From Bifidobacteriaceae bacterium (GTDB lineage Bacteria > Actinomycetota > Actinomycetes > Actinomycetales > WQXJ01): 39,856 bases of DNA. Position 1 is the stretch's first letter. The number at the start of each line of letters is the position of its first letter. Shown here in pieces: positions 14,292-22,453 of this stretch. The translations under genes and the position numbers were made by a program. The stretch covers positions 1 through 39,856 of the forward strand of contig JAITIG010000107.1 in NCBI GenBank assembly GCA_031279575.1, in the 5' to 3' direction. The notes under the pieces were generated by a model that was not told the origin of the DNA, did not search any database, and saw only the letters and a program-made list of their open reading frames with translations.

Positions 14292-15266
14292 TCAGGCGGG
14301 GGGGCGCTGGAGCAGGACGCGGGCGGCCGCGGCGGCGTCATCGCGCATCTGGGTGACCAACGCGGCCGTGTTGGCGAACGGCAGCGTGTGGCGCAACCGC
14401 TCGACAAAGTCCACCGCCACCGGCTCGCCGTAAAGGTCGAGGTCGTCGCGGCCCAAAGCGTGGGCTTCGACCCGGCGTTCGCGCCCGGCGAAAGTCGGGT
14501 TGACGCCCACCGAGATGGCGGCGGGCAGAACCTGGTCCGGCGCGCCGGCCGGCAGGCTGGGGCGTGCGATGTAGCCCGCGTAAACCCCGTCCGCCGGGAT
14601 CAACCCGGCCACCCGGCCGCCCAGGTTGGCGGTGGGGAAGCCCAGCGAGCGCCCGCGGCCCTCGCCGTGGACCACCTCGCCGGTGACGCGGTGCGGCCGG
14701 CCCAGGACGCGGGCGGCGTTGGCGACATCGCCCTGGTCGAGGGATTGGCGGGCGGAGGTGGACGACCAGCGCCCGGCGGCGGCCTCGTCCGGGTCGGCTT
14801 GGTCGTCGATCACGGTGACGGCGAAGCCGAGGCGCTGGCCCAAGGCGCGCATGGTGGCGAGGTCGCCGGAATGGTCGGCCCCGAAGTGCAGGTCCCGGCC
14901 GCCCACCACCTCGACGGCGCCGAGCGGGCCAACCAGGTATTGGCGCGCGAACTGCTCCGGGCTGAGCTGGGAGAACTCGCGCGTGTAGGGTGCCACCAAG
15001 GCGGCGTCCAAGCCCAGCGCGGCCAGCGCGGCCAACCGGTCCGGCAGGGACTGGATCAGGGCCAGGCGCTCCTCCGGCCGGTGCACCACCCGGGGGTGGG
15101 GGTGGAAGGTGATGGCGACGGCCGCCGCGCCTTGGGCGCGGGCGCGTCGCACCACGGTTTTGACCAGGTGTTGGTGACCCCGGTGCATCCCGTCAAAGTT
15201 TCCCAGTGTCACCACCGACGGGCCGAAGCCGGCCGGCACGTCCTCAAGCGAGTTCCAGCGCTGCAC
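14292..15266 (-). CDS. ribF: bifunctional riboflavin kinase / FAD synthetase
   Basis: The 324-residue enzyme converts riboflavin to FMN and then FAD. The N-terminal adenylyltransferase domain (about 15-165) shows LGNFDGMHRGH, the nucleotidyltransferase HxGH-type motif, and FHPHPRVV. The C-terminal kinase domain (about 190-320) shows GRSLGFPTANL, with the PTAN metal/ATP motif, and the closing helix region NTAALVTQMRDDAAAAARVL. The start is a GTG that lies 11 bases after the bioY stop. No Shine-Dalgarno sequence is present; a TAGACT hexamer eight bases upstream begins with the bioY stop codon. Confidence 0.95.
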   Translation of the reverse strand: MQRWNSLEDVPAGFGPSVVTLGNFDGMHRGHQHLVKTVVRRARAQGAAAVAITFHPHPRVVHRPEERLALIQSLPDRLAALAALGLDAALVAPYTREFSQLSPEQFARQYLVGPLGAVEVVGGRDLHFGADHSGDLATMRALGQRLGFAVTVIDDQADPDEAAAGRWSSTSARQSLDQGDVANAARVLGRPHRVTGEVVHGEGRGRSLGFPTANLGGRVAGLIPADGVYAGYIARPSLPAGAPDQVLPAAISVGVNPTFAGRERRVEAHALGRDDLDLYGEPVAVDFVERLRHTLPFANTAALVTQMRDDAAAAARVLLQRPPA

Positions 15267-15274
15267 GGCTAACG

Positions 15275-15280
15275 AGTCTA
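15275..15280 (-). promoter_or_regulatory. -10 hexamer TAGACT overlapping the bioY stop, leaderless start of ribF
   Basis: The TAG stop of bioY (15280-15278) is the first half of TAGACT. Eight bases then lead to the GTG of ribF. This gives ribF its own leaderless transcript even though it directly follows bioY. Confidence 0.45.
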
Positions 15281-15907
15281 GTGGCCGTGCTGGCCAAGGT
15301 TGGCCGCCTCAGCTAGCCGCGCCGCGCGCCCGGCCAGGCGCCACACCGCGGGCAAGACGGCGGCCGCCAGGGCGGCTTTGATCAGGTCGCCCAGCAGGAA
15401 GGGGGCAACGCCTTGGCTCAGCCCGGCGGCCCAGCCCAGGTTGGCCGCCGCCACCAAATAAGGCACCCCCACCAGGTAAATCAGCGCCGAACCGGCCGCC
15501 ATCACCCCCAGTGTGGCCCCCGGCGAGCGGTCCCAGCCGCGTTCGGCGGCGCGCCCGGCCAGGGCGGCGGCCGCGATGTAGCCGACGGCGTAGCCCAGAG
15601 TCGGCAGGCCCAGCCCGCCTTGCTGGCCGGCGAAGACCGGCGCCCCGGCCGCGCCCGCCGCCACAAACAGGGCCATGGCGGCCGCGCCGCGCCGCGCCCC
15701 CAGCGCGCTGCCGGCCGTCAAAACCGCAAAGGTGCCCAGCGACAGCGGCACGGGGGTGAAGCCGAGCGGCACGGCGACTTGCCCCAGGGCGGCCACCCAA
15801 ACCGCGCCGGCCAAGACCAGGACGGCCTCGGCCGCGCGCGAGCGGCCAAGCAAATCGCCCAATACCGCGCCGGCGCGCCGGGGGGCGGTGGCTGCAACTG
15901 TGGTCAT
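15278..15907 (-). CDS. bioY: biotin transporter BioY (ECF S component)
   Basis: The 209-residue membrane protein has about six hydrophobic segments and the BioY signatures GFTPVPLSLGTFAVLTAGSALGARRG and GLGLPTLGYAVGYIAAA. BioY is the substrate-binding unit of energy-coupling-factor transporters and imports biotin. The ATPase and T subunits (BioM, BioN or EcfA/T) are not in the window, so it either works alone or uses a module elsewhere. AAGGAGA precedes the start by six bases. birA lies 7 kb away on the same strand. Confidence 0.93.
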   Translation of the reverse strand: MTTVAATAPRRAGAVLGDLLGRSRAAEAVLVLAGAVWVAALGQVAVPLGFTPVPLSLGTFAVLTAGSALGARRGAAAMALFVAAGAAGAPVFAGQQGGLGLPTLGYAVGYIAAAALAGRAAERGWDRSPGATLGVMAAGSALIYLVGVPYLVAAANLGWAAGLSQGVAPFLLGDLIKAALAAAVLPAVWRLAGRAARLAEAANLGQHGH

Positions 15908-16136
15908 GTCTCTCCTTCTAATCGGTCGCCCAGGCGGGGCCTCGGCCCGCGCCGGGGATCGGCTCGCGCCAGCGCCAGCCCAGCCGGTGGCGCCTTGGCC
16001 GCTTGGCCCCCGGGGCCGGGCGGCCCCAAGGACTCCAGGCTAAGCCGCCCGCCCGCCCGCCCGCCGGGCCGGGCGGGCGCAATCCCGACCGCTGTCTTTG
16101 TGCCGCCCCCACAAGCCCCGCGCCCAGGCCGGCCCG

Positions 16137-16832
16137 CTAGAACTCCTCGAAGCGGTAGCCCAGGCCGCGCACGGTCACCACCCGGCGCGGCGCCCCCGAG
16201 TTGGCCTCAATGCGCGAGCGCAGCCGCCGGATGTGCACGTCAAGGGTTTTCGGGTCGCCGTAGAAGTCCGCCCCCCAGACCCGTTCCAGCAGCTGCGAGC
16301 GGGTCAGGACGCGCCCGGCGTGCTCCATCAGCTCCTCCAGCAGCGTGAACTCGCGCAGCGGCAGCACCGCCTCGCGCCCGTCCACCCACACCCGGTGCCG
16401 CTCGCCGTCCAGGCGCACGCCGCCGACCTCCAAAATCCCCTGGGCGGCATCGGGCGGGCCGCCTTGGGCGTTGCGGTGGCGGCGCAGCGCCCGGCGGCAG
16501 CGCGCCAACAGCTCCAAAGTCGAATACGGTTTGGTGACGTAATCGTCGGCCCCCAGCTCCAAACCGACCACCACATCGGCCTCGTCGCTTTTCGCGGTCA
16601 GCATAATGACCGGCGCGTCGGAGCGCAGCCTGATGCGGCGGCAGACCTCGGTGCCGGGGATCACCGGGATCATCAAATCCAGCAACACCAGTTCGGGTTC
16701 GCGGGCCTCGAACTCGGCTATGGCGGCGCCGCCATCGGCCACGGCGCGCACCTGGTAGCCCTCCCGGCCGAGCAGGAAGGCCAGCGCCTCGCGTTGGGTC
16801 TCGTCGTCCTCAACCAACAGCAGATCGGTCAC
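16137..16832 (-). CDS. regX3: response regulator, OmpR/PhoB family, RegX3-like
   Basis: The 231-residue product has a receiver domain (1-118) with the acidic pocket EDD at 8-10, phosphoacceptor Asp52 (LVLLDLMIP), switch Thr (MLTAKS) and Lys (VTKPYS). A winged-helix domain (about 135-228) follows, with LPLREFTLLEELMEHAGRV, the recognition helix TLDVHIRRLRSRIE and the wing VRGLGYRF. The frame is open further upstream, but AAGGGGG before the GTG at 16832 and the receiver layout set the start. It overlaps the end of the kinase gene by 23 bp. Its position after pstSCAB and senX3 marks it as the phosphate regulator; the symbol is by similarity and context. Confidence 0.88.
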   Translation of the reverse strand: MTDLLLVEDDETQREALAFLLGREGYQVRAVADGGAAIAEFEAREPELVLLDLMIPVIPGTEVCRRIRLRSDAPVIMLTAKSDEADVVVGLELGADDYVTKPYSTLELLARCRRALRRHRNAQGGPPDAAQGILEVGGVRLDGERHRVWVDGREAVLPLREFTLLEELMEHAGRVLTRSQLLERVWGADFYGDPKTLDVHIRRLRSRIEANSGAPRRVVTVRGLGYRFEEF

Positions 16833-17973
16833 GCGCGCCCCCCTTCTTGCGCTGCGGCCGGGGCAGCCGAATGGTGAAGGTGGACCCGGCGCCCGCCTCG
16901 GACACCAGCGTAACCCGCCCGCCGTGGCCGGACACGGTGTTGCGCACAATCGCCAGGCCCAGCCCGGTGCCGCCGGTGCGCCGCGAGCGGGCGCGGTCGG
17001 CCCGGTAGAAGCGCTCGAACACGCGGTCTTGGTCCGCCTCCTCGATGCCGATGCCTTGGTCCGCCACCGCGATAACCACATCGGTGGCGTCCACCCGCGC
17101 CGACACCTCCACCCGGCTGCCCGCCGGCGAGTAGGCCACAGCGTTGGCTATCAGGTTGTCCACCGCCGTCACCAGCGCGTCTTGGTCGCCGTAGACGGTC
17201 AGCTCATCCGGCGCGGCCACCGCCACCGCGATTTCCGCCTCCTCGGCCGTTGTCCGATGCCGCGCCGCGGCTTCCAGCAGGATCTGCCGCACCGGCACCT
17301 GGGCAAAGCGGCTGGAGTCCTGGTCTTGGGCTTTGGCCAGGGCCATCATGTCTTGGGTCAACCGCGCCAGGCGGCGCGACTCGCCGGTCAGGCGGGTGGC
17401 GAAGTGCCGCACGGTTTTGGGGTCCTCGGCCCCGGCGGCCAGGGCCGAGCCGATCAGCTCGACAGCTGTCACAGGCGTGCGCAGCTCGTGGCCGATGTTG
17501 GCGATGAAGTCGTGCCTGATTTGGCGCGAGCGCAGGGCCGGGGTCAGGTCGGTGACGGTCAGCATGACATAGCGGCCAGCCAGCCGGGTGGCGCGGACAT
17601 CGGCTTGGGCAACCGGCCCCAGGTCGGTGAAGGACAGCCGCCGCGACTGGATCTCGCCCGCTCTCCAAGCGTTCTCGGCTAGTTCGCACAAGCCCGGGTG
17701 GGACAGCCTGGTGCCCTCGAACACGGGCAGCGTCTCAGCCAGGGCGCTGGTGTAAAGCACCTGGTGGCGCGGGGTCAGGATCATGGCGTAGCCGCCGAAG
17801 GCGCCGGCCAGGTCGCGCGCCACCTCCGGCAGCGGCGAATCGGGCGCCTGCCAGCGGTCGCCATCGGGCGTGCGCGGGAAGAGCCAGGCCAGCACCGGGG
17901 TGGCGATGACGGCGACGGTCGCGCCCAGGGCCCCGGCGGCGATCCACTCGACAACCTGCGGCACGCCAGTCAC
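16810..17973 (-). CDS. senX3: sensor histidine kinase, SenX3-like
   Basis: The 387-residue product has one N-terminal membrane segment (about 8-32), a PAS-like region (about 50-145, with GGYAMILTPRHQVLYTSALA), a HisKA domain with the phosphorylated His162 in FIANIGHELRTPVTAVEL, and a HATPase_c domain with the N box DNLIANAVAYS, DQGIGIEEAD and TGGTGLGLAIV. A kinase with one or two membrane segments, a PAS domain and almost no external loop is typical of SenX3/PhoR, which reads the activity of the Pst transporter through PhoU. GAGGGG lies six bases before the GTG start. No phoU gene is in the window. Confidence 0.88.
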   Translation of the reverse strand: MTGVPQVVEWIAAGALGATVAVIATPVLAWLFPRTPDGDRWQAPDSPLPEVARDLAGAFGGYAMILTPRHQVLYTSALAETLPVFEGTRLSHPGLCELAENAWRAGEIQSRRLSFTDLGPVAQADVRATRLAGRYVMLTVTDLTPALRSRQIRHDFIANIGHELRTPVTAVELIGSALAAGAEDPKTVRHFATRLTGESRRLARLTQDMMALAKAQDQDSSRFAQVPVRQILLEAAARHRTTAEEAEIAVAVAAPDELTVYGDQDALVTAVDNLIANAVAYSPAGSRVEVSARVDATDVVIAVADQGIGIEEADQDRVFERFYRADRARSRRTGGTGLGLAIVRNTVSGHGGRVTLVSEAGAGSTFTIRLPRPQRKKGGARDRSAVG

Positions 17974-18085
17974 TCTAATCCCCTCGGATCGTGGGCCACA
18001 ACCGCCTGCCGCGGCTCCCGCCGCCCCGCGAGTACCACCTGACCTGCGCAAACATGTTTCCCCCAGTCGGCCGCAGACCCGCCGG

Positions 18086-19120
18086 TCAGCCGAAGCGGCC
18101 CTCGATGTAATCCCGCGTGGCCGCCACCTTGGGAGCTGAGAAGAGGTCCCCGGTGGGGCCGGACTCCACCAGCCGGCCGGGTTGGCCGGCTTTGGCCAGC
18201 GAGAAGAAGGCCGTGATATCTGAGATGCGGTTGGCTTGGGCCATGTTGTGGGTCACCACCACCACGGTGTAGTCCCGGGCCAGGTCCCGCATCAGCTCTT
18301 CGATCGCCAGGGTGGAGATCGGGTCGAGGGCCGAGCAGGGCTCGTCCATCAGCACCACATCGGGTTGGACCGCCACCGCCCGGGCGATGCACAGCCGCTG
18401 CTGCTGCCCCCCGGACAGCGAGTCGCCGCGCTTTTGGAGGCGGTCTTTGACCTCGTCCCACAGGTGCGCCCGGCGCAGCGACTGCTCCACCATCGCCTCG
18501 GCGGCTGAGCCGCGCGGCCGCTGCCCGCGGATGATCAGCCCGGCCAGCACGTTGTCTTTGATCGACATGGCCGGGAACGGGTTCGGCTTTTGGAACACCA
18601 TGCCGATTTTGGCCCGCACCGCCACCGGGTCGGCCCCCCGGGTGTAGAGGTCGGCCCCGTCCAAGGCGATGCGGCCCTCGGCCCGGGCGCCGGGGATGAA
18701 CTCGTGCATCCGGTTGATGGCCCGCAGCAGGGTCGATTTGCCGCAGCCGGACGGCCCGATGAACGCGGTCACCGCCCGCCCGGGGATCTCCAAGGAGACG
18801 TCCGCCACGGCCAGGTGGCTGCCGTAGTAGCAGTTGACGTCTTGGATCGAGATCGACCCCGGCGCGCCCGGGGCGCCCGGGGCGCCGGGCGCCAGCGCGG
18901 TCCGGGCGGCGCCGGCCACCACGGCGGCAGCCCGGTCCAGCACCGGCAGCGCCGCCGCCGAGCCCGGCCCGCTGGCCGCCCAGTCGATCTCCCCTGGCGC
19001 CCCGCCCGCCCCGGCGCCTGGCGGCGAGCTGAGCGGCCCGCCCGCCGGGAGGGCCTGCGGGGCGGCGGGAGCGGCCCCGGCGGCGGCGCCGGGGGCGGCG
19101 GATGGAACGGTTGCGGTCAT
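18086..19120 (-). CDS. pstB: phosphate ABC transporter ATPase with 88-residue N-terminal extension
   Basis: The ATPase core begins at residue 89 ([12 protein letters not shown]). It has Walker [10 protein letters not shown] at 122-130, the PstB-typical [15 protein letters not shown], signature [12 protein letters not shown], Walker [14 protein letters not shown] and the switch His in VVTHNM. It powers phosphate import by PstC/PstA. Before the core lie 88 residues made almost only of Ala, Pro and Gly, ending in [10 protein letters not shown]. The start cannot be moved inward easily: AGGAGA lies six bases before this ATG, and the ATG overlaps the pstA stop (ATGA). The extension is unusual for PstB and looks disordered. 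Confidence 0.95.
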   Translation of the reverse strand: MTATVPSAAPGAAAGAAPAAPQALPAGGPLSSPPGAGAGGAPGEIDWAASGPGSAAALPVLDRAAAVVAGAARTALAPGAPGAPGAPGSISIQDVNCYYGSHLAVADVSLEIPGRAVTAFIGPSGCGKSTLLRAINRMHEFIPGARAEGRIALDGADLYTRGADPVAVRAKIGMVFQKPNPFPAMSIKDNVLAGLIIRGQRPRGSAAEAMVEQSLRRAHLWDEVKDRLQKRGDSLSGGQQQRLCIARAVAVQPDVVLMDEPCSALDPISTLAIEELMRDLARDYTVVVVTHNMAQANRISDITAFFSLAKAGQPGRLVESGPTGDLFSAPKVAATRDYIEGRFG

Positions 19121-20070
19121 CGGTTTCTCCTAATCTTGGCGATTTGGGCCGGCAGGTAGCGGGCGGCCAGTTGCAGCACCACCACCAGCGCCATCAGCAC
19201 CAGGGCCCCAGCCCAGGCGCGTTGGTCGTAGGCGGCGGTGTCCAGCCCCTTGGACGACCACTGGGTGTAGATGAACACCGGCAGGGTGGCCATGCGGCCC
19301 TCCGCCAGGTTGTAGTTCATGGCGTCGGTGAATCCGGCCACCAGCAGCAGCGGGGCCGTCTCGCCGATGATCCGGGCCACGCCCAGCACCGCGCCGGAGG
19401 TCAGCCCCGGCAGGGCGGTCGGCAGCACCACCCGCCGGATGACTTTCCATTTGGGCGCGCCCAGCGCCAGCCCGGCCTCTCTGAGGTCTTGCGGCACCAG
19501 GCGCAGGACCTCCTCGGAGGACCGCACCACCACTGGGATCATGATCATCGCCAGCGCCACCGCCCCGGCCAGCCCGGAGCGCGTGCCCGGCCCCAGCAGC
19601 AGCGAGAACAGGGCGTAGGCGGCCAGCCCGGCCACAATCGAGGGGATCGACACCATGATGTCCGCCGCCCGGCGGGTCAGCCCGGCGAGTTTGCCCTGGC
19701 CGCCGTATTCGGTCAAGAACACGGCCGCCCCCAGCCCCAGCGGCACGGCGATCAGCGCCGTGGCGCCGGTGATCAGCACCGTGCCGGTCAGGGCGTGCAG
19801 CAGTCCGCCGCCTTGCCCCACCACGCCGCGCATCGAGTTGGTGAACAGCTCCGGGTCGATGCGTTGGAACCCGCGCCGCGCGGATTCCCAGATCACCGAG
19901 ACCAGCGGTATGCCGGTCAAGGCCACCGCCGCCACCACGGCGGCCAGGGCCAGGCTGTTTTTGGCCCGCCGCAGCGGCCCCGGCCGGGATGAGGCCAGCA
20001 CCTCCGCGACGGTCCGGTTGGACGATGCCGCGCGGGCGGCATCGGGCGGGGCCGTGGCCAGCGCGCTCAT
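19117..20070 (-). CDS. pstA: phosphate ABC transporter permease PstA
   Basis: The 317-residue protein has about six transmembrane helices after a 40-residue N-terminal tail. The inner-membrane permease motif that docks on PstB is clear ([27 protein letters not shown]), as is [12 protein letters not shown], typical of PstA. AAAGGGGG lies six bases before the ATG. The stop overlaps the pstB start in ATGA. A separate upstream mini-ORF (20067-20189) encodes a close relative of its first 30 residues and ends on its start codon. Confidence 0.95.
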   Translation of the reverse strand: MSALATAPPDAARAASSNRTVAEVLASSRPGPLRRAKNSLALAAVVAAVALTGIPLVSVIWESARRGFQRIDPELFTNSMRGVVGQGGGLLHALTGTVLITGATALIAVPLGLGAAVFLTEYGGQGKLAGLTRRAADIMVSIPSIVAGLAAYALFSLLLGPGTRSGLAGAVALAMIMIPVVVRSSEEVLRLVPQDLREAGLALGAPKWKVIRRVVLPTALPGLTSGAVLGVARIIGETAPLLLVAGFTDAMNYNLAEGRMATLPVFIYTQWSSKGLDTAAYDQRAWAGALVLMALVVVLQLAARYLPAQIAKIRRNR

Positions 20071-20189
20071 CTGGCGCCCCCTTTCTGGGCGCCTGGGCGC
20101 CCGGCCAGGCGGGTCGGCGCCGCCGCCAGCGTCCGGCTGGGCGCCGCCGGGCGGGCGGCGTCGGGCGGGGTCGTGGCCGGGGCGCTCAC
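20067..20189 (-). CDS. 40-aa ORF between pstC and pstA, diverged copy of the PstA N-terminus
   Basis: The GTG overlaps the pstC stop (GTGA) and the TGA overlaps the pstA ATG (ATGA). GGGGAGG lies about six bases before the GTG, so it has proper translation signals at both ends. The product opens VSAPATTPPDAARPAAPSRT, which matches the PstA opening [20 protein letters not shown]; the DNA is also clearly similar. The likeliest origin is a local duplication of the pstA start region, now ending in its own stop. Whether the 40-residue peptide has a role, or only carries ribosomes from pstC to pstA, is open. Confidence 0.6.
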   Translation of the reverse strand: MSAPATTPPDAARPAAPSRTLAAAPTRLAGRPGAQKGGAR

Positions 20190-21166
20190 GCGGCGCCTCC
20201 CCGCCGGGCGATGCGCCGGCCCAGCAGCGAGGCCAGCAGCGAGATGGCGAACAGGATCAAACCCAGCGCGATCAGGGCGCTGACCTGCGAGCCGGTCGAC
20301 TCGGGGAAGGTCGAGGCGATGAAGGCGGCGATGGTGGCGGGGTTCTCCGAGGAGATGACGTTGAAGCTGATCAGGAACGGCGTGGCGGACAGCACCATGG
20401 CCACGGCCATGGTCTCCCCCAGGGCCCGGCCCAGCCCCAGCATGCCGCCGGCCACAATCCCCGAACGCGCCCCCGGCAGCACGGCGGCGCGCACCATTTC
20501 CCAGCGGGTGGCGCCAAGCGCGGTGGCGGCCTCCATCAGCGCCGGCGGGGTCAGGGCGAAGCTCTCGCGGCACATCGCGGCCATGATCGGCAGGATCATC
20601 ACCGCCACCACCAGCCCGGCGGTCAGCACCGTGCGGCCGGTGACGGACGGCTCGCCGCTGAACAGCGGCAGCCAGCCGAGGTGGGCGTGGAGCCAGGCGT
20701 AGACCGGGGTCATGATCGGCGCCAGCACCATCAGCCCCCACAGGCCAAACACCACCGAGGGCACGGCCGCCAGCAAGTCGAGCACGGCGGCCAGGAAGCG
20801 CCCAAATTTGGGGCTGGGGGCGTAGACGGTGGCGGCCAGCGCCACGCCGATGGCCGGCAGGGCGGCGAAGGCCAGCGCCAGCACCGCCACCCACAGCGAG
20901 CCGAAGGCGAGCGGCCCGGCCAGCTGCCAGAAGTTGGCGGCGTGGGCGGGCAGCTCGCCCGCCCCGGCGAACATGGCCGGCGCGCCCCGCAGGCCCAGGA
21001 ACACCAGCACCCCGCCCAGGATGGCGGCCACGCCGAGCGCCGCGCCCCTCATGCCGCCGGCGAAGATCCGCTCCCCCAGCGGCGCGCCCGCGGGCGGGAC
21101 GGCCCTCCTACCGTCCCGCCCGCGGGGCTCTGTGGCCGGGTGAAGCTCAGCCGCCGATGCGGTCAA
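20186..21166 (-). CDS. pstC: phosphate ABC transporter permease PstC
   Basis: The 326-residue permease has about six transmembrane helices. It carries the PstB-contact loop (MEAATALGATRWEMVRAAVLPGARSG) and the PstC-typical ALGETMAVAMVLSA. The start is uncertain. The frame opens at TTG 21166, 20 bp inside pstS; no ATG or GTG appears until GGMRGAALG. A CTG just after the hairpin at 21087-21126 is another option. Family alignment suggests that the residues from about RAVPPAG on are part of the protein. The stop overlaps the mini-ORF that precedes pstA. Confidence 0.92.
   Translation of the reverse strand: MTASAAELHPATEPRGRDGRRAVPPAGAPLGERIFAGGMRGAALGVAAILGGVLVFLGLRGAPAMFAGAGELPAHAANFWQLAGPLAFGSLWVAVLALAFAALPAIGVALAATVYAPSPKFGRFLAAVLDLLAAVPSVVFGLWGLMVLAPIMTPVYAWLHAHLGWLPLFSGEPSVTGRTVLTAGLVVAVMILPIMAAMCRESFALTPPALMEAATALGATRWEMVRAAVLPGARSGIVAGGMLGLGRALGETMAVAMVLSATPFLISFNVISSENPATIAAFIASTFPESTGSQVSALIALGLILFAISLLASLLGRRIARRGGAA
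21087..21126 (-). promoter_or_regulatory. perfect 16-bp hairpin at the pstS/pstC junction with AGGAGG in the loop
   Basis: Arms 21087-21102 and 21111-21126 (CCCGCGGGCGGGACGG and its exact complement) flank an 8-base loop. In the mRNA the loop reads UAGGAGGG, a full Shine-Dalgarno core. The structure starts 21 bases after the pstS stop and lies in the 5' part of the pstC frame. Such junction hairpins commonly hold back permease expression relative to the binding protein. Confidence 0.75.
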
Positions 21167-22271
21167 CTGCCGCGCTCACTTTCGCGCTCAGGGCCGCGTC
21201 CGCGGTCAGGGGCGCCGAGCCGGCGTTGCCGGCCGCTGCTTGCTGGCCTGCCTCAGAGGTGACGTACTTGAGGTAGGCGGACACCAGCGCCCCGGCCGCC
21301 GGGTCCTCGTATTTCTCGCAGGCGGCCAGGTAGGACACCAGGATCAACGGGTAGGCGCCGACCGCCTCGGTGGTGCGGTTGAGCTCGTAGACCACATCCG
21401 CCTCGCCCCGGCCCTGCTCCAGGGCGGATTCGCTGACGGCTTTGGCCGCGCCCTCGGCGGAGGCTTTGACCCACTCGCCGCCCACCTTGATCGAAGCCCA
21501 GCTAAGGGCTTGGGCTTGGCCCGCGTCGACATAGCCGATGGCGCCCGCCCCGGCGGTCAGGGCCTCGACCATGCCTTGGGTTTTCTCAGCCCCCTCGCCG
21601 CCTTCCAGCGGCCACTCCTCGGTCTCGCCGTGGGTCCAGGCCTGCGGCGCGGCCGCGGCCAGGTAGTCGGTGAAGTTGCCGGTGGTGCCGGACTTGTCGG
21701 AGCGGTGGACCGGGCTGATTTTGAGGTCCGGCAGGTTGGCGTCGGGGTTGTCGGCTTTGATCGCGGCATCGTTCCAGTTGGCGATCTGGCCGGTGAAGAT
21801 GCCCGCGATGGTGGCCGGCGCCAGGTTGAGCGAGTCGACGCCCTCCAGGTTGAAGGCCACCACGATGGGCGAGATGTAAACCGGCACCTCGACCAGGGCC
21901 GCCCCGGCGGCGCAGGAGCCGATCGCCCCGCCGGCCTCTTCCAGCGAGAAGGGCGCGTCGGTGCCGACAAACCCGAGCCCGCCGGCCGTGAATTGCTCCC
22001 GGCCGGAGCCGGAGCCAACCGGGTCGTAGTTGACTGTGACGCCTGGCTGGAGGCTGGCGAAGCCCGCCTTCCAAGCTTCTTGGGCGGCGCTTTGCGAACT
22101 CGCGCCGGCGCCGTTGAGCTCGCCTGAGAGCTGCTCTTGGGCGCTGTTGGACTGATTGGAGCTGCCGGGGGTGGCGGTCTCGTTGGCGGCGCCGCAGCCC
22201 GCCAGGCTGGCCAGGGCCAGCCCCGCCCCAGCGGCCAGGGCGGCCGCTTTGCTTGCGTTTAGGAGCTTCAT
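21147..22271 (-). CDS. pstS: phosphate-binding lipoprotein PstS
   Basis: The 374-residue product has a lipoprotein signal (lysine-rich start, hydrophobic core, lipobox LASLAGC) and a Ser/Asn/Gln linker. The mature phosphate-binding fold follows: LNGAGASSQ, NYDPVGSGSGREQF, FVGTDAPFS and HRSDKSGTTGNFTDYL, where the Ser, Asp, Arg and Thr residues grip phosphate. The ATG at 22271 is chosen over an upstream in-frame TTG (22289) because GGAAGG precedes it and the signal peptide fits. It is the first gene of the pst operon and lies about 75 bp downstream of a PHO box. Confidence 0.95.
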   Translation of the reverse strand: MKLLNASKAAALAAGAGLALASLAGCGAANETATPGSSNQSNSAQEQLSGELNGAGASSQSAAQEAWKAGFASLQPGVTVNYDPVGSGSGREQFTAGGLGFVGTDAPFSLEEAGGAIGSCAAGAALVEVPVYISPIVVAFNLEGVDSLNLAPATIAGIFTGQIANWNDAAIKADNPDANLPDLKISPVHRSDKSGTTGNFTDYLAAAAPQAWTHGETEEWPLEGGEGAEKTQGMVEALTAGAGAIGYVDAGQAQALSWASIKVGGEWVKASAEGAAKAVSESALEQGRGEADVVYELNRTTEAVGAYPLILVSYLAACEKYEDPAAGALVSAYLKYVTSEAGQQAAAGNAGSAPLTADAALSAKVSAAVDRIGG

Positions 22272-22344
22272 CTTGCCCTTCCTCGTCAAAGACTGTGCAA
22301 TGTCGTCTTCGACGTTAGGGCGGGAGTCCTAACTGATGGGGCAA

Positions 22345-22377
22345 CCTAGGTAAACGCAAGGTGAACAAAGGCGCAAC
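22345..22377 (-). promoter_or_regulatory. PHO box: three 11-bp direct repeats upstream of pstS
   Basis: On the minus strand three consecutive 11-mers read GTTGCGCCTTT, GTTCACCTTGC and GTTTACCTAGG. The second and third match the direct-repeat unit (GTTCACC plus four) bound by PhoP in Streptomyces and similar regulators; the first is a weaker copy. A candidate -10 TAACGT is at 22318-22313. The linked RegX3-like regulator is the likely binder. Confidence 0.75.
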
Positions 22378-22453
22378 GTTTGGGGACGGCCCAAGGCGTC
22401 CCGGGGCGGCCTTGGGCGGCCCAAGGCGGCCCGGGCGCGGGCCGCCCCCCTAC

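Noticed and set aside
16043..16080. GCCC tandem tract and hairpin upstream of bioY
   Set aside because: Simple-sequence GC tract; no match to a biotin operator or riboswitch could be seen.
18050..18059. Palindrome AAACATGTTT between pstB and senX3
   Set aside because: It is short, with no promoter-like hexamer at a suitable distance and no second copy seen near phosphate genes.
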